NCBI GenBank assembly: GCA_945911685.1 | Contig: CAMEAW010000001.1 | Location: forward strand, 1-64,000 | Direction of reading: 5' to 3' | Length of the DNA: 64,000 nucleotides | Source of the DNA: Bordetella parapertussis | Lineage (GTDB): Bacteria > Pseudomonadota > Gammaproteobacteria > Burkholderiales > Burkholderiaceae_B | Shown here: piece by piece, positions 47,291 to 60,475 of the stretch | How positions within the stretch are numbered: position 1 is the first letter of the stretch | Layout of the letters: each line of letters begins with the position of its first letter | The notes under the pieces: generated by a model | Database searches by the model: none | Told to the model about the DNA's origin: nothing | The model's input: the letters and a program-made list of their open reading frames with translations, nothing else | Translations under genes and position numbers: made by a program

Positions 47291-47897
47291 GGCGTTTGAG
47301 TTGATAAGTTAGGTGGTCGCGAACCTCGGGCCATTCGCCGGCGATGACGCTGTACATGACGGTGTCACGCACTGTGCCATCGCGGCGCAAAGCATGGTGA
47401 CGAATCGCACCGTCGCGTTTGGCGCCAAGCCGTTCGATGGCGCGTTGCGAGGCATAGTTAAAGTTGTCGGTGCGCCATCCTACAACGCCGGCGCCCAGCG
47501 TATCAAATGCGTGAGTGAGCAACAGTAGTTTGCAGGCGGTATTGACGTGCGTGCGTTGCAGGCTTTTACCGTACCAGGTGTAGCCGATTTCAAGACGTGC
47601 AACGGGGGCAATGATGTCGTGGTAGCGGGTGGTACCTAGAATTTTTCCTGAGGCCTCATCTTTGACCAAGAAGGGCAGCATATGCCCGGCCGCCAAGCCG
47701 TCAAGCGCCGTCTGAATATAGCTAGACGTTTGGTCGGGTTCGGGTACTGAGGTGACGCGCAGGTTCCAGAGTTCTCCGTCGCGTGCCGCGGCCGTCAAGC
47801 CTTCGGCGTGCGCTTGCGAGAGTGGTTCGAGGCGGACGCCCCACCCTTGTAAGGTACAGGGCGAAGGGGCCTGCCGAAAGCCTTGATTTTTAACCAT
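47280..47897 (-). CDS. GNAT-family acetyltransferase
   Basis: A 205-residue N-acetyltransferase of the RimJ/RimL-like group. It has V-R-L-E-P-L-S-Q-A-H-A-E-G-L near the start, then L-G-T-T-R-Y-H-D-I, an E-I-G-Y-T-W-Y block, and Y-A-S-Q-R-A-I-E-R-L-G-A-K-R-D-G at the end of the fold. I use the ATG at 47897; the open frame continues far into moxR and is not real coding there. The start overlaps the moxR stop by eight bases and the stop overlaps VWA by 11 bases, so it is truly part of the operon. The substrate is unknown. Confidence 0.88.
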   Translation of the reverse strand: MVKNQGFRQAPSPCTLQGWGVRLEPLSQAHAEGLTAAARDGELWNLRVTSVPEPDQTSSYIQTALDGLAAGHMLPFLVKDEASGKILGTTRYHDIIAPVARLEIGYTWYGKSLQRTHVNTACKLLLLTHAFDTLGAGVVGWRTDNFNYASQRAIERLGAKRDGAIRHHALRRDGTVRDTVMYSVIAGEWPEVRDHLTYQLKRHAR

Positions 47898-48789
47898 TGC
47901 TTGGGCCAGAAGGGCGGCGGGTACTGCTGCGTGTGACGGCAGCCAGGCGCTCGAGCAGTTGCAAGTCTTGTTCGTTTTTAAGCAAGGCGCCTGCCAACAT
48001 AGGAACCGAGGTGGCGGCGTGGGCGTCAATCTCTGCGGGGCTGACGTCTTCTGCGATTAGTAGGCGCAGCCAGTCAAGAAACTCAGAGGTCGAGGGCTTT
48101 TTCTTCAGACCGGGGGCTTCGCGCAAAGCAAAAAACGTATCGAGTGCGGCGCGTAAGACTTCGGCGTGCAGGTTAGGAAAATGCACATCAACAATGCTGC
48201 GCAACGTGTCGCGGTCAGGAAAACGGATGTAATGAAAGAAGCAGCGGCGCAAGAAAGCGTCGGGCAGGTCTTTTTCGTTATTTGAAGTGATGATGACTAG
48301 GGGGCGATGCAGCGCGCTAATCGTCTCGCGTGTTTCGTATACGTGAAATTGCATTTGATCGAGTTCACGCAACAAGTCATTGGGAAACTCGATGTCGGCT
48401 TTGTCGATCTCATCGATCAGAAGCACAACGGGCGCGGGCGCAGTAAAGGCCTGCCATAGAACCCCTTGCATGATGTAGTTACGAATGTCTTTGACTTTTT
48501 CTTCGCCCAATTGCGAATCACGTAAACGCGACACGGCATCATATTCGTAGAGGCCCTGATGTGCCTTGGTGGTTGACTTGATATGCCATTGCAACAAAGG
48601 ACGATCAAGCGCAGCGGCAACTTCTTCGGCAAGCATGGTTTTACCAGTACCGGGCTCACCCTTGATGAGCAAGGGGCGCTGAAGTGTCAAGGCGGCATTG
48701 ACCGCGAGTTTGAGGTCGTCGGTGGCGACATAGCGCTCGGTGCCGTCAAAGCGTTTAGTTTGCTCGGGGTTCGGGGTCGAAGAGGTCAT
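47890..48789 (-). CDS. MoxR-type AAA+ ATPase
   Basis: A 299-residue AAA+ chaperone-like ATPase. The Walker A G-E-P-G-T-G-K-T and Walker B V-V-L-L-I-D-E-I-D-K are complete, and the I-T-S-N-N-E-K-D-L-P-D-A-F-L-R-R-C-F block is the sensor 1/arginine-finger region. The ATG at 48789 begins MTSSTPNPEQTKRFDG; the open frame extends to 48852 with no homologous sequence. MoxR proteins act on complexes together with VWA proteins, and the two are joined here by a GNAT gene. The client is not evident. Confidence 0.9.
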   Translation of the reverse strand: MTSSTPNPEQTKRFDGTERYVATDDLKLAVNAALTLQRPLLIKGEPGTGKTMLAEEVAAALDRPLLQWHIKSTTKAHQGLYEYDAVSRLRDSQLGEEKVKDIRNYIMQGVLWQAFTAPAPVVLLIDEIDKADIEFPNDLLRELDQMQFHVYETRETISALHRPLVIITSNNEKDLPDAFLRRCFFHYIRFPDRDTLRSIVDVHFPNLHAEVLRAALDTFFALREAPGLKKKPSTSEFLDWLRLLIAEDVSPAEIDAHAATSVPMLAGALLKNEQDLQLLERLAAVTRSSTRRPSGPSNG

Positions 48790-48924
48790 GTAGGGGTCGC
48801 AGGGTAAAGGTTCGGTGTGAAAAGTTCGGGTGTCGAAATTTAATTTCGCCAATTATCGTACAATCTTAACGTTTTGCGGCTGAGAGTATTCTCGGGATGT
48901 TGTTCTGTGTAATCAGAGTTTTTT

Positions 48925-49323
48925 ATGATGAATTTGTCCAAGACCATGTATCCAAATCAGATGCGTAATGGTAAGGCGTCGATTGTTCGACGGCTCCCAC
49001 AAGTTTTTGCAGGCTTAGCAACGGTAGTTTCCTGTGTCTTTGCCTCAAGCGGCTTTGCCGCAGAAGCTGTTGGTAACGCTGAAGCCGCTAAAGCAAAAGT
49101 CTCTATGTGTATTGGCTGCCATGGTATCCCTGGTTATCGGGCAAGTTATCCTGAGGTGTACTCGGTGCCGATGATTGCGGGCCAAAATGGTGCCTACCTT
49201 CAGGCCGCTTTGCGCGCCTATGCGTCGGGTGAGCGAACCCATCCCACCATGGATGCGATCGCAAAAAGCCTTTCAGATCAAGATATTGCTGATCTGTCCG
49301 CTTACTATTCCAAACTTAAATAA
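48925..49323 (+). CDS. c-type cytochrome (single haem, C-I-G-C-H)
   Basis: A 132-residue exported cytochrome. The signal region (RRLPQVFAGLATVVSCVFA, then ASSGFAA) is followed by the haem motif C-I-G-C-H. The expected axial methionine could be in V-P-M-I-A-G-Q-N-G. The fold near D-I-A-D-L-S-A-Y-Y is the cytochrome c4/c553 class I signature. An ATG at 48961 would give a shorter signal peptide and is also possible. It is 12 bases upstream of a second cytochrome of the same type, so the two are co-transcribed. Confidence 0.9.
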   Translation: MMNLSKTMYPNQMRNGKASIVRRLPQVFAGLATVVSCVFASSGFAAEAVGNAEAAKAKVSMCIGCHGIPGYRASYPEVYSVPMIAGQNGAYLQAALRAYASGERTHPTMDAIAKSLSDQDIADLSAYYSKLK

Positions 49324-49335
49324 CTGGGGGCTCAC

Positions 49336-49698
49336 ATGAAATATCTGAAGCTTGCCCTCTGTGGCGTTGTGGTGATGATCGGTTCGAGTTTGGCTCAAGC
49401 AGCCGATCTCAAGGCCGGCAAAGCCACCTGGGAAAAACTCAACTGTGCCTCTTGCCATGGCGCAGACGCTAAGTCACCGATCATGCCGGCTTACCCTATT
49501 TTGGCTGGCCAGCATGCCGACTTTTTAGCGCACGCCTTGAAGGCCTACCAACGTGGCGCAACGGGCGCACCGGCTTCGGCCAACGTGCGTAAAAATGCCG
49601 TGATGGGTGCTTTTGCGACGCAAATGTCCAAGCAAGACGTTGATAATGTTTCTGCATGGCTGGCCTCGCAGCCTGGGCCGTTGGCCGTACGCAGGTAA
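49336..49698 (+). CDS. c-type cytochrome (single haem, C-A-S-C-H)
   Basis: A 120-residue class I cytochrome c with a signal peptide (LALCGVVVMIGSSLAQAA), the haem motif C-A-S-C-H, and an axial Met candidate in the later M-G-A-F-A-T-Q-M-S segment. Its C-terminal helix (SAWLASQPG) is of the c4/c5 type. Twin small cytochromes of this kind often feed terminal oxidases. A rho-independent terminator follows immediately. Confidence 0.92.
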   Translation: MKYLKLALCGVVVMIGSSLAQAADLKAGKATWEKLNCASCHGADAKSPIMPAYPILAGQHADFLAHALKAYQRGATGAPASANVRKNAVMGAFATQMSKQDVDNVSAWLASQPGPLAVRR

Positions 49699-49716
49699 AA
49701 ACGCTGTGTATCGCAA

Positions 49717-49745
49717 TAAAAAGCCGCCTCAAGGGCGGTTTTTTA
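49717..49745 (+). terminator. Rho-independent terminator after the cytochrome pair
   Basis: CCGCC (49724-49728) pairs with GGCGG (49734-49738), preceded by a run of A and followed by six T. It ends the plus-strand cytochrome operon and also overlaps the end of the convergent DUF1841 gene on the other strand. Confidence 0.85.
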
Positions 49746-49747
49746 TT

Positions 49748-50176
49748 TCAATCGCGACTGGCCCGTTGCCTGATGAGTTCGATGTAGGCGTCGCTGTCTA
49801 GCGGGGTGCCAAGGCGTTGAGACTCCCAGACAACTTGCCCGAGGCATTCCATGATCTGATGCACCGCATCGTGTCCGTTCGAGCCTCGTGCCATGGTCTC
49901 GAAGGCTTGTTTGATGCCGCGAGGGTGGTCAATCGAAAGTTGCTCGGCAATCGCTAAATGCATTGAAAGGTGCAAAAAGGGGTTGCTGCGGCCTTCTTCA
50001 ACCTTGAACTCTTGCGTCAAGGCCTCTGGACCTTCTAGGGTGTCATGGTACTCGGGGTGTTGCTTAATCCAGTCTAACGCGATCGCTTCGAGCGGGGTCA
50101 AGAGCTCGTGGGCGCGGTCTTTGCGCCAGGTATTGACAAAAAATTCTCGAACTTGGTCGCGCGACGGGTTAAACAT
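49748..50176 (-). CDS. DUF1841 family protein
   Basis: A 142-residue protein of the DUF1841 family, starting M-F-N-P-S-R-D-Q-V-R-E-F-F. It carries N-P-F-L-H-L-S-M-H-L-A-I and H-D-A-V-H-Q-I-M-E-C-L-G, both characteristic of the family and rich in histidine. The ATG at 50176 agrees with the family start; the open frame goes further up to 50278 but without homology. It is convergent with the cytochrome pair. The function of the family is not known. Confidence 0.88.
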   Translation of the reverse strand: MFNPSRDQVREFFVNTWRKDRAHELLTPLEAIALDWIKQHPEYHDTLEGPEALTQEFKVEEGRSNPFLHLSMHLAIAEQLSIDHPRGIKQAFETMARGSNGHDAVHQIMECLGQVVWESQRLGTPLDSDAYIELIRQRASRD

Positions 50177-50396
50177 GAGATTCCGTGAAAAGTTTAGTAC
50201 GCAAGCGCACAATTCTGTCCATATAGTGAAACATCGGATGAGAAGCGCCCAAATATAGGGCATACCCCAATGCAACAATACCTATGACGGTGCAGAATCA
50301 TTTCCATGCAGGTGAGGGGACAAGGCTCTGCATGGGCAAGCTGGCAGCATCGGCTGAATTATAAAAATAAGCACGACTCTAATAAAAATAAATCGC

Positions 50397-50428
50397 ACAA
50401 CGGCTGGCACTTCGGTGTCGGCCGTTGT
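50397..50428 (+). promoter_or_regulatory. 14-bp stem capped by a UUCG tetraloop, upstream of the symporter operon
   Basis: Arms 50397-50410 (ACAACGGCTGGCAC) and 50415-50428 (GTGTCGGCCGTTGT) pair at 12 Watson-Crick and two wobble positions, closed by C(TTCG)G. It lies 36 bases before the DUF4212 start, probably in the transcript leader. On the minus strand it is followed by an AT-rich stretch, so a terminator role on that side is also possible. A TATAAA lies at 50360-50365. Confidence 0.6.
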
Positions 50429-50464
50429 CGCTTATATCTGGCAACTTGTATATATTAGGCGATC

Positions 50465-50737
50465 ATGCGCCCCGCTCAAGCCTCTTCTCGCAATCGTTAT
50501 TGGCGCCACAATATTCTCTTGATTGTGGGGCTGTTGTGCGCGTGGTGGCTCGTGACCTTCGTACCAGCGTATTTCGCAATTGAATTGAGCCCATATTTTC
50601 TTTTTGGCTGGCCCTTTTCGTTTTGGATGGCGGCCTTTGGTGGGCCGTTGTTCTTTTTGCTGATCGTGGGCTTCTATGCTTGGTGGATGGCGCGCCAAGA
50701 TCAGCGCGCGCGGCAAACCGCTCAAGAAGACGTTTGA
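50465..50737 (+). CDS. DUF4212 small subunit of sodium/solute symporter
   Basis: A 90-residue membrane protein with two helices (ILLIVGLLCAWWLVTFVPAYFA and the later FWMAAFGGPLFFLLIVGFYAWWMA). A typical W-R-H-N-I-L-L-I N-terminal signature and the A-I-E-L-S-P-Y-F-L-F-G-W-P-F-S-F-W-M core define DUF4212, which partners with VC_2705-type symporters. The symporter starts with the base right after its stop codon, so the two are coupled. Confidence 0.92.
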   Translation: MRPAQASSRNRYWRHNILLIVGLLCAWWLVTFVPAYFAIELSPYFLFGWPFSFWMAAFGGPLFFLLIVGFYAWWMARQDQRARQTAQEDV

Positions 50738-52798
50738 GTGTCTCAAGACCCGACCTCGCAACAAAGCTTTAATGCCCAGCTGTTTCGTGGCTATGCCGTG
50801 TATACCGTCGGATTTTGTCTGCTCGTACTACTGCTTGCCCTGCTTGAAATCATGGGGTTAAAGCGGCACTGGATCGGCTACGCCTTTTTGCTCGTGACTG
50901 TGGCGCTCTATGCGGGCATTGGCATCATGTGCCGGACCTCAGATCCAGTCGAATATTATGTCGCCGGCAGAAGGGTGCCTGCTGTTTATAACGGGATGGC
51001 CACGGCCGCAGACTGGATGTCAGTGGCTTCTTTTATCGGTGTGGCCGGTACCCTTTATCTGACGGGCTACAACGGCTTGGCCTACATTTTGGGCTGGACC
51101 GGCGGGTATGTGTTGGTTGCGCTTTTTTTAGCTCCTTACCTGCGAAAGTTTGGGCGCTACACCATCCCCGATTTCTTAGGCGCACGTTTTGGTGGTGCCT
51201 GGCCGCGTTTGCTCGGGGTACTTTGCGCAGTCTTATGTTCATTTACGTACTTGGTCGCGCAGATTTATGGGGTCGGTATCATCATCACGCGCATGACCGG
51301 CATTTCGTTTGAGTTAGGGATTTTTATCGCTTTGGGCGGCGTCTTGGTTTGTTCTTTTTTGGGTGGTATGCGCGCCGTCACCTGGACGCAAGTCGGTCAA
51401 TACATCATTTTGTTAATCGCTTACTTGGTGCCCGTCATTTGGCTTGCGGTGAAGCAAACCGGCGAACCGGTGCCGCAGGTTGCCGCGAGCTCTGTGCTGC
51501 AGCAAGTCACCGAGCGCGAGCGCGAACTCACGCACGACCCCAATGAGTTATCTGTTAGAGCCTTGTGGAAGGATCGTTCTGAAGCGATGCAGGTGCGGTT
51601 ATCTGGCTTGCCCGAGACCTACGAAACAGAACAACAAAAACTGCGACTTCAATTGTTACGGGCGCGTGCCAATGATGCCCCAATGAGTGAGGTGCGTCTG
51701 CTTGAGCGTGAGTTAGCGGCCTACCCAAAGTCGGTTGAAGCTGCCCGCATGGCCTGGTCGAAGGCGCGCGATGACTACGCTGTACGCGCGGCCGCCCCGC
51801 AGCCCCATGCCGAACCGTTTGCGAGCCGAACCTCTGAGTCAAACGATGCGGTCAGAAACAATTTTTTGGCGATTGTATTGTGTCTCATGATGGGCACTGC
51901 TGGCTTGCCGCATATTTTGATGCGCTCGTTTACGACCCCCTCGGTCGACGCCGCGCGCAAGTCGGTCTTCTGGTCTTTGTTGTTTATTCTGCTCCTGTAC
52001 TTGATGGCGCCCGCGTTGGCGATCTTGGTGAAGTTTGAAATTTATTCGGATCTGGTCGGTACGCGGTTTGCAGATTTACCGAGCTGGGTCCATGCTTGGT
52101 CAGCACTCGACCGCTCTTTACTCAATATCTTGGATCTCAATCAAGATGGCATTGTGCAGTTAGCTGAGATTCAAATGGGCACCGATGTGGTGGTGTTGGC
52201 GGGCCCAGAAATTGGCGGATTGCCCTACGTTATTTCAGGCTTGGTAGCCGCGGGGGCCTTGGCAGCTGCCTTGTCGACTGCTGATGGGCTGCTATTGACC
52301 TTATCAAGTGCGTTATCGCATGACACGTTGTTTCGAGTGATGTCGCCCAAGATGGGGCCGGGCCGGCGTGTGTTGCTGTCGAAAATATTATTGCTCATCG
52401 TCGCCTTTTCAGCGGCCTGGGCTTCAACACGTACGCCCGCGGATATTTTATTTTTAGTGGGTGCAGCCTTTTCTTTTGCCGCCTCGACTTTTTTCCCGGT
52501 GCTGGTGCTGGGCGTTTTTTGGAAAGGCGCGAACAAGTGGGGTGCCTGCTGCGGTATGGTGGCAGGGCTGTGCGTGACCTTCGTCTATATGATCCAAGCG
52601 CAACCATGGTTGCGCCATTGGGTGTTGGGGATATCCACGAGCGAGCCCATCAACTTGTGGTGGCATATCCAGCCGATTGCTGCGGGCGTGTTTGGGGCAC
52701 CCGCAGCGTTTGTCGTGATCGTGGTGGTCTCGCTGTTGACCCGTCAAAAAAATCTTGCCACCGACGCGTTAGTCGACGATTTAAGACGGCCTGACTAG
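50738..52798 (+). CDS. Sodium/solute symporter, VC_2705 subfamily (SSS family)
   Basis: A 686-residue sodium:solute symporter, probably for a short carboxylate such as acetate or pyruvate. It has the usual SSS helices with D-W-M-S-V-A-S-F near the start, then G-R-Y-T-I-P-D-F-L-G-A-R-F, and G-L-P-H-I-L-M-R-S-F. Two unusual parts stand out: a soluble helical insert at about 240-370, and an EF-hand-like loop D-L-N-Q-D-G-I-V-Q-L-A-E at 466-477, after which the family block A-A-L-S-T-A-D-G-L-L-L-T follows. Starts GTG at 50738, with no gap to DUF4212. Confidence 0.93.
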   Translation: MSQDPTSQQSFNAQLFRGYAVYTVGFCLLVLLLALLEIMGLKRHWIGYAFLLVTVALYAGIGIMCRTSDPVEYYVAGRRVPAVYNGMATAADWMSVASFIGVAGTLYLTGYNGLAYILGWTGGYVLVALFLAPYLRKFGRYTIPDFLGARFGGAWPRLLGVLCAVLCSFTYLVAQIYGVGIIITRMTGISFELGIFIALGGVLVCSFLGGMRAVTWTQVGQYIILLIAYLVPVIWLAVKQTGEPVPQVAASSVLQQVTERERELTHDPNELSVRALWKDRSEAMQVRLSGLPETYETEQQKLRLQLLRARANDAPMSEVRLLERELAAYPKSVEAARMAWSKARDDYAVRAAAPQPHAEPFASRTSESNDAVRNNFLAIVLCLMMGTAGLPHILMRSFTTPSVDAARKSVFWSLLFILLLYLMAPALAILVKFEIYSDLVGTRFADLPSWVHAWSALDRSLLNILDLNQDGIVQLAEIQMGTDVVVLAGPEIGGLPYVISGLVAAGALAAALSTADGLLLTLSSALSHDTLFRVMSPKMGPGRRVLLSKILLLIVAFSAAWASTRTPADILFLVGAAFSFAASTFFPVLVLGVFWKGANKWGACCGMVAGLCVTFVYMIQAQPWLRHWVLGISTSEPINLWWHIQPIAAGVFGAPAAFVVIVVVSLLTRQKNLATDALVDDLRRPD

Positions 52799-52856
52799 TA
52801 GTGTATGTCGGCGGCCCAGAGTCGTATGGGCTCAATCTCTGATGCCTGTTCGGGAT

Positions 52857-57039
<4,183 letters not shown>

Positions 57040-57044
57040 CAACT

Positions 57045-57686
57045 ATGCTTTTTAGCACTTGGACAAAAAGCTTGTTGAGTTCGGTGCTATGTGCGATATG
57101 CCTGCTAGGGACTGAGGCCACGGCCGCCTCGGCGCAAGAGCAATTGCAAGGTTTTGTCTCGAAGGTGCAAGCAGCGACGGGTAATTTTTCGCAATACACC
57201 GTGGGTACTCAAGGGCAAACGAAACCGGCGCAAAGTGGACGCTTTGCTTTTCAACGGCCCGGTCGGTTTAAGTGGGATGTACTTAAACCCTATGCCCAGC
57301 AAATCGTCTCTGACGGACAGCAACTATTTCAATTTGATCCCGACTTAAATCAGGTGACCGTGCGTAAGGTCGATCAGGCCATTGGCTCGTCGCCAGCGGC
57401 GATTTTGTTTGGCGCAGGGTCGCTCGAACAATCGTTTGCCGTGACCGCGTTACCAGACAAAGAGGGGCTGTCGTGGTTACGTGCCAAGCCGCGTAATGGC
57501 GAGGCGGGGTTCGTGCATGTTGATCTCGGATTTTCGGGTGGTTTGCCTGCCCGTATCATTTTGTTAGACGCCTTTGGGCAAAGCACGCATATCGAACTCT
57601 CAGGCATCGTGCCCAATCCTACGCTGGCGGCTGAGGCCTTTCGCTTTGTGCCACCGCCCGGCGCTGACGTTGTACGCATGCAATGA
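57045..57686 (+). CDS. lolA: Outer-membrane lipoprotein carrier protein LolA
   Basis: A 213-residue periplasmic chaperone that carries lipoproteins from LolCDE to LolB. The signal peptide ends near T-A-A-S-A-Q-E. The conserved G-N-F-S-Q-Y-T, the [14 protein letters not shown] and the I-V-S-D-G-Q-Q-L block match the family. It is five bases downstream of ftsK and nine upstream of rarA, so it is in their operon. Outer-membrane lipoproteins made here (BamE and others) depend on it. Confidence 0.95.
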   Translation: MLFSTWTKSLLSSVLCAICLLGTEATAASAQEQLQGFVSKVQAATGNFSQYTVGTQGQTKPAQSGRFAFQRPGRFKWDVLKPYAQQIVSDGQQLFQFDPDLNQVTVRKVDQAIGSSPAAILFGAGSLEQSFAVTALPDKEGLSWLRAKPRNGEAGFVHVDLGFSGGLPARIILLDAFGQSTHIELSGIVPNPTLAAEAFRFVPPPGADVVRMQ

Positions 57687-57695
57687 GCCTGCGCG

Positions 57696-59009
57696 ATGAC
57701 TGATCTCTTCAAAACCTCGCCTGTGCCGCCCCTTGCAGAGGCGTTGCGCCCGGCCACGCTTGACGAGGTGATCGGTCAGCGCCACCTGCTCGGGCCGGGC
57801 AAGCCCTTACGTGTTGCCTTTGAATCGGGTAGGCCGCATTCGATGATCTTATGGGGGCCACCCGGCGTGGGTAAAACAACCCTTGCTCGCCTGACCGCCA
57901 ACGCCTTTGATTGTGCCTTTATTGCACTATCTGCCGTATTTGCGGGCGTCAAAGAGATTCGCGCTGCCATGGAGGCGGCGCAACTGACCCTTGATCAACA
58001 TCAGCAACGCACCTTGTTGTTTGTGGATGAGATCCATCGGTTTAACAAGTCGCAGCAAGATGCATTGTTGCCCTTTGTTGAGTCGGGCTTGGTGACGTTT
58101 ATCGGCGCCACAACCGAAAACCCGTCTTTTGAGGTGAACTCGGCATTGTTGTCGCGTGCGCAAGTCTATGTGCTTGAGTCCCTTAATGACGCAGAGCTAC
58201 GCGAATTACTGCTGCGTGCGCAACAGACGGTTCTCGCGGCGCTGACGTTTGACGAGGCAGCGGTCAACACACTGATTGGTTACGCCGATGGCGATGCGCG
58301 GCGCTTTTTAAACTTGCTTGAGCAGGCGGCAACCGCGGCAAGTAATGCGAACGCAACCCGTATCGATTCGAATTTGATCCAAAACGCCCTAAGTATGAAT
58401 TCGCGTCGCTTTGATAAAGGTGGCGATAATTTTTACGATCAAATTTCAGCCTTGCATAAATCGGTGCGCGGCTCAAACCCTGACGCCGCGCTTTATTGGT
58501 TGACGCGCATGCTGGATGGTGGCGCTGATCCTAAGTATTTGGCGCGACGCATTGTGCGGATGGCTTGGGAAGACATCGGTTTGGCCGATCCGCGCGCGAT
58601 GCAAATCGCCAACGATGCCGCGCAAACCTTCGAGCGCTTGGGTTCGCCTGAAGGCGAGTTGGCACTGGCGCAGGCTACCATTTACTTAGCCGTAGCGGCA
58701 AAAAGTAATGCGGGTTATAACGCCTACAATCAGGCGGTGGCGTTTGTGAAATACGATCAATCTCGCCCGGTGCCCGTGCACCTGCGCAATGCCCCCACCA
58801 AGCTCATGAAAGAACTTGGGTATGGACACGCTTACCGCTACGCACACGACGAACCCGAAGCCTACGCCGCCGGCGAAACCTATTTGCCCGACGGTATGCC
58901 TGACCCCGCTTGGTACCAACCCGTGACGCGCGGCCTTGAAACCAAGATCGCTGAAAAAATGGCGCACCTGCGCGAGCTCGACCGGCAAGCCCAAAAAAGT
59001 AAAGGATGA
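57696..59009 (+). CDS. rarA: Replication-associated recombination protein A
   Basis: A 437-residue AAA+ protein related to the clamp-loader ATPases (RarA/MgsA), acting at stalled replication forks. Walker A is [10 protein letters not shown] (about 54-63) and Walker B is [18 protein letters not shown]. The C-terminal tetramerisation part has the G-Y-N-A-Y-N and Y-G-H-A-Y-R-Y-A-H blocks. The stop overlaps the cydA start as ATGA, linking it directly to the oxidase genes. Confidence 0.95.
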   Translation: MTDLFKTSPVPPLAEALRPATLDEVIGQRHLLGPGKPLRVAFESGRPHSMILWGPPGVGKTTLARLTANAFDCAFIALSAVFAGVKEIRAAMEAAQLTLDQHQQRTLLFVDEIHRFNKSQQDALLPFVESGLVTFIGATTENPSFEVNSALLSRAQVYVLESLNDAELRELLLRAQQTVLAALTFDEAAVNTLIGYADGDARRFLNLLEQAATAASNANATRIDSNLIQNALSMNSRRFDKGGDNFYDQISALHKSVRGSNPDAALYWLTRMLDGGADPKYLARRIVRMAWEDIGLADPRAMQIANDAAQTFERLGSPEGELALAQATIYLAVAAKSNAGYNAYNQAVAFVKYDQSRPVPVHLRNAPTKLMKELGYGHAYRYAHDEPEAYAAGETYLPDGMPDPAWYQPVTRGLETKIAEKMAHLRELDRQAQKSKG

Positions 59010-60475
59010 ATGTGATGGACTGGCTCGATGCACACACACTGGCACGCATACAATTTGCGTTCACAGTCAGTTTTCATATTATTTTTCCGGCCTTCTCGAT
59101 CGGCTTAGCCAGTTACCTCGCGGTGCTCAATGGTTTGCACTTAGCAACAGGCCGCGCGGTTTATTTGGATTTGTTTAATTACTGGAAAAAAATCTTTGCC
59201 TTGGCCTTTGGTATGGGTGTGGTGTCGGGCTTGGTGATGAGTTACGAGTTTGGCACCAACTGGAGTGTCTTTGCCGACAAAACGGGCCCAGTGCTTGGAC
59301 CCCTGATGGGCTACGAGGTGATGTCTGCGTTTTTTCTTGAGGCAGGCTTCTTAGGTGTCATGCTGTTTGGGCGTGCGCGCGTTGGCCCGCGTCTGCATTG
59401 CTTTGCCACAGCGATGGTGGCGCTCGGTACCTTTATGTCTGCATTTTGGATTTTGTCGGTCAATAGCTGGATGCACACCCCTGCGGGCTTTAGCCAAAAT
59501 GCTGAGGGGCAGTTTGTAGTCGAGAGCTGGCTTGAGGTGATTTTTAATCCTTCCTTTCCTTATCGCTTAGTGCATACGGTCTTGGCGGCGTACCTCACAA
59601 CAGCTTTTGTCGTCGGCGGGGTGGCAGCGTTTCACTTGTTGAAAATGCGTCTACACAAAGTTGCGCTCGTAACGCCAGAGCGCTTAGCCTCACAGTTGGC
59701 CGTGCGTACGATGTTTTCGATGGCGATGTGGATGGCGGCTTGCGTAGCGCCGCTTCAGATCTTGGCCGGCGATCAGCATGGGCTCAATACGGTCGAGCAC
59801 CAACCGCGCAAGATCGCTGCCATCGAGGGGCACTACGAAACTCAGGCCCGTGCGCCGCTGATTCTGTTTGGTATACCCAATAGCAAAGAAGAGCGCATGG
59901 ATTACGTCGTTGAAATCCCCTACCTGGGTAGTTTGATTTTGACCCACACCCTAGACGGCGTGATTCAAGGCATGAAAGAATGGCCGCCCTCTGAGCGCCC
60001 GCCGATGGGCATTGTGTTTTATGCGTTTCGCGTGATGGTGGGTATTGGGATGCTGATGCTCGGTCTTGGCCTCTGGAGCCTGTGGCTGCGGCACCGGGGC
60101 AAGCTGTATGAAAATGTCTGGATGCTTCGTGCGGCGGTGTGGATGGGGCCCTCTGGCTTTGTGGCGGTACTGGCAGGTTGGGTGGTCACCGAGGTCGGAC
60201 GTCAGCCGTATACGGTTTATAACCTTTTACGTACGGCTGACTCAGCTTCGCCTATTCACGCGGCGGCGGTGGCCAGCTCGCTGATCGCCTTCGTGGTGGT
60301 GTATTTCGCACTTTTCGGCGCGGGTACGGTGTATATCTTGCGGCTCATGCGTCAGGCACCTGATGCCGGGCGCGCTGAGTTGTCTGTCAACGAACCTGTT
60401 CGCGCGGGTGGCATTGTGTCGCCTTCCGCCCTGACAGGTGCGTCAGGTGCGGATACGTTAAAGGGGCAGCCATGA
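59006..60475 (+). CDS. cydA: Cytochrome bd oxidase subunit I, short-Q-loop (CioA-like)
   Basis: A 489-residue integral membrane subunit that holds haems b558, b595 and d and oxidises quinol. The segment R-I-Q-F-A-F-T-V-S-F-H-I-I-F has the haem ligand H24 (E. coli H19). S-Y-E-F-G-T-N-W is close by. The quinol-oxidising loop region is short, so the total length (489) is like Pseudomonas CioA (488) rather than E. coli CydA (522). The late G-R-Q-P-Y-T-V-Y-N-L-L-R-T has tyrosine where many CydA have tryptophan. This points to the cyanide-insensitive type. It overlaps both rarA and cydB by ATGA. Confidence 0.94.
   Translation: MNVMDWLDAHTLARIQFAFTVSFHIIFPAFSIGLASYLAVLNGLHLATGRAVYLDLFNYWKKIFALAFGMGVVSGLVMSYEFGTNWSVFADKTGPVLGPLMGYEVMSAFFLEAGFLGVMLFGRARVGPRLHCFATAMVALGTFMSAFWILSVNSWMHTPAGFSQNAEGQFVVESWLEVIFNPSFPYRLVHTVLAAYLTTAFVVGGVAAFHLLKMRLHKVALVTPERLASQLAVRTMFSMAMWMAACVAPLQILAGDQHGLNTVEHQPRKIAAIEGHYETQARAPLILFGIPNSKEERMDYVVEIPYLGSLILTHTLDGVIQGMKEWPPSERPPMGIVFYAFRVMVGIGMLMLGLGLWSLWLRHRGKLYENVWMLRAAVWMGPSGFVAVLAGWVVTEVGRQPYTVYNLLRTADSASPIHAAAVASSLIAFVVVYFALFGAGTVYILRLMRQAPDAGRAELSVNEPVRAGGIVSPSALTGASGADTLKGQP

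Noticed and set aside
47898-48029. N-terminal extension of the GNAT gene into moxR
   Set aside because: The extension has no acetyltransferase homology and overlaps the C-terminal coding part of moxR.
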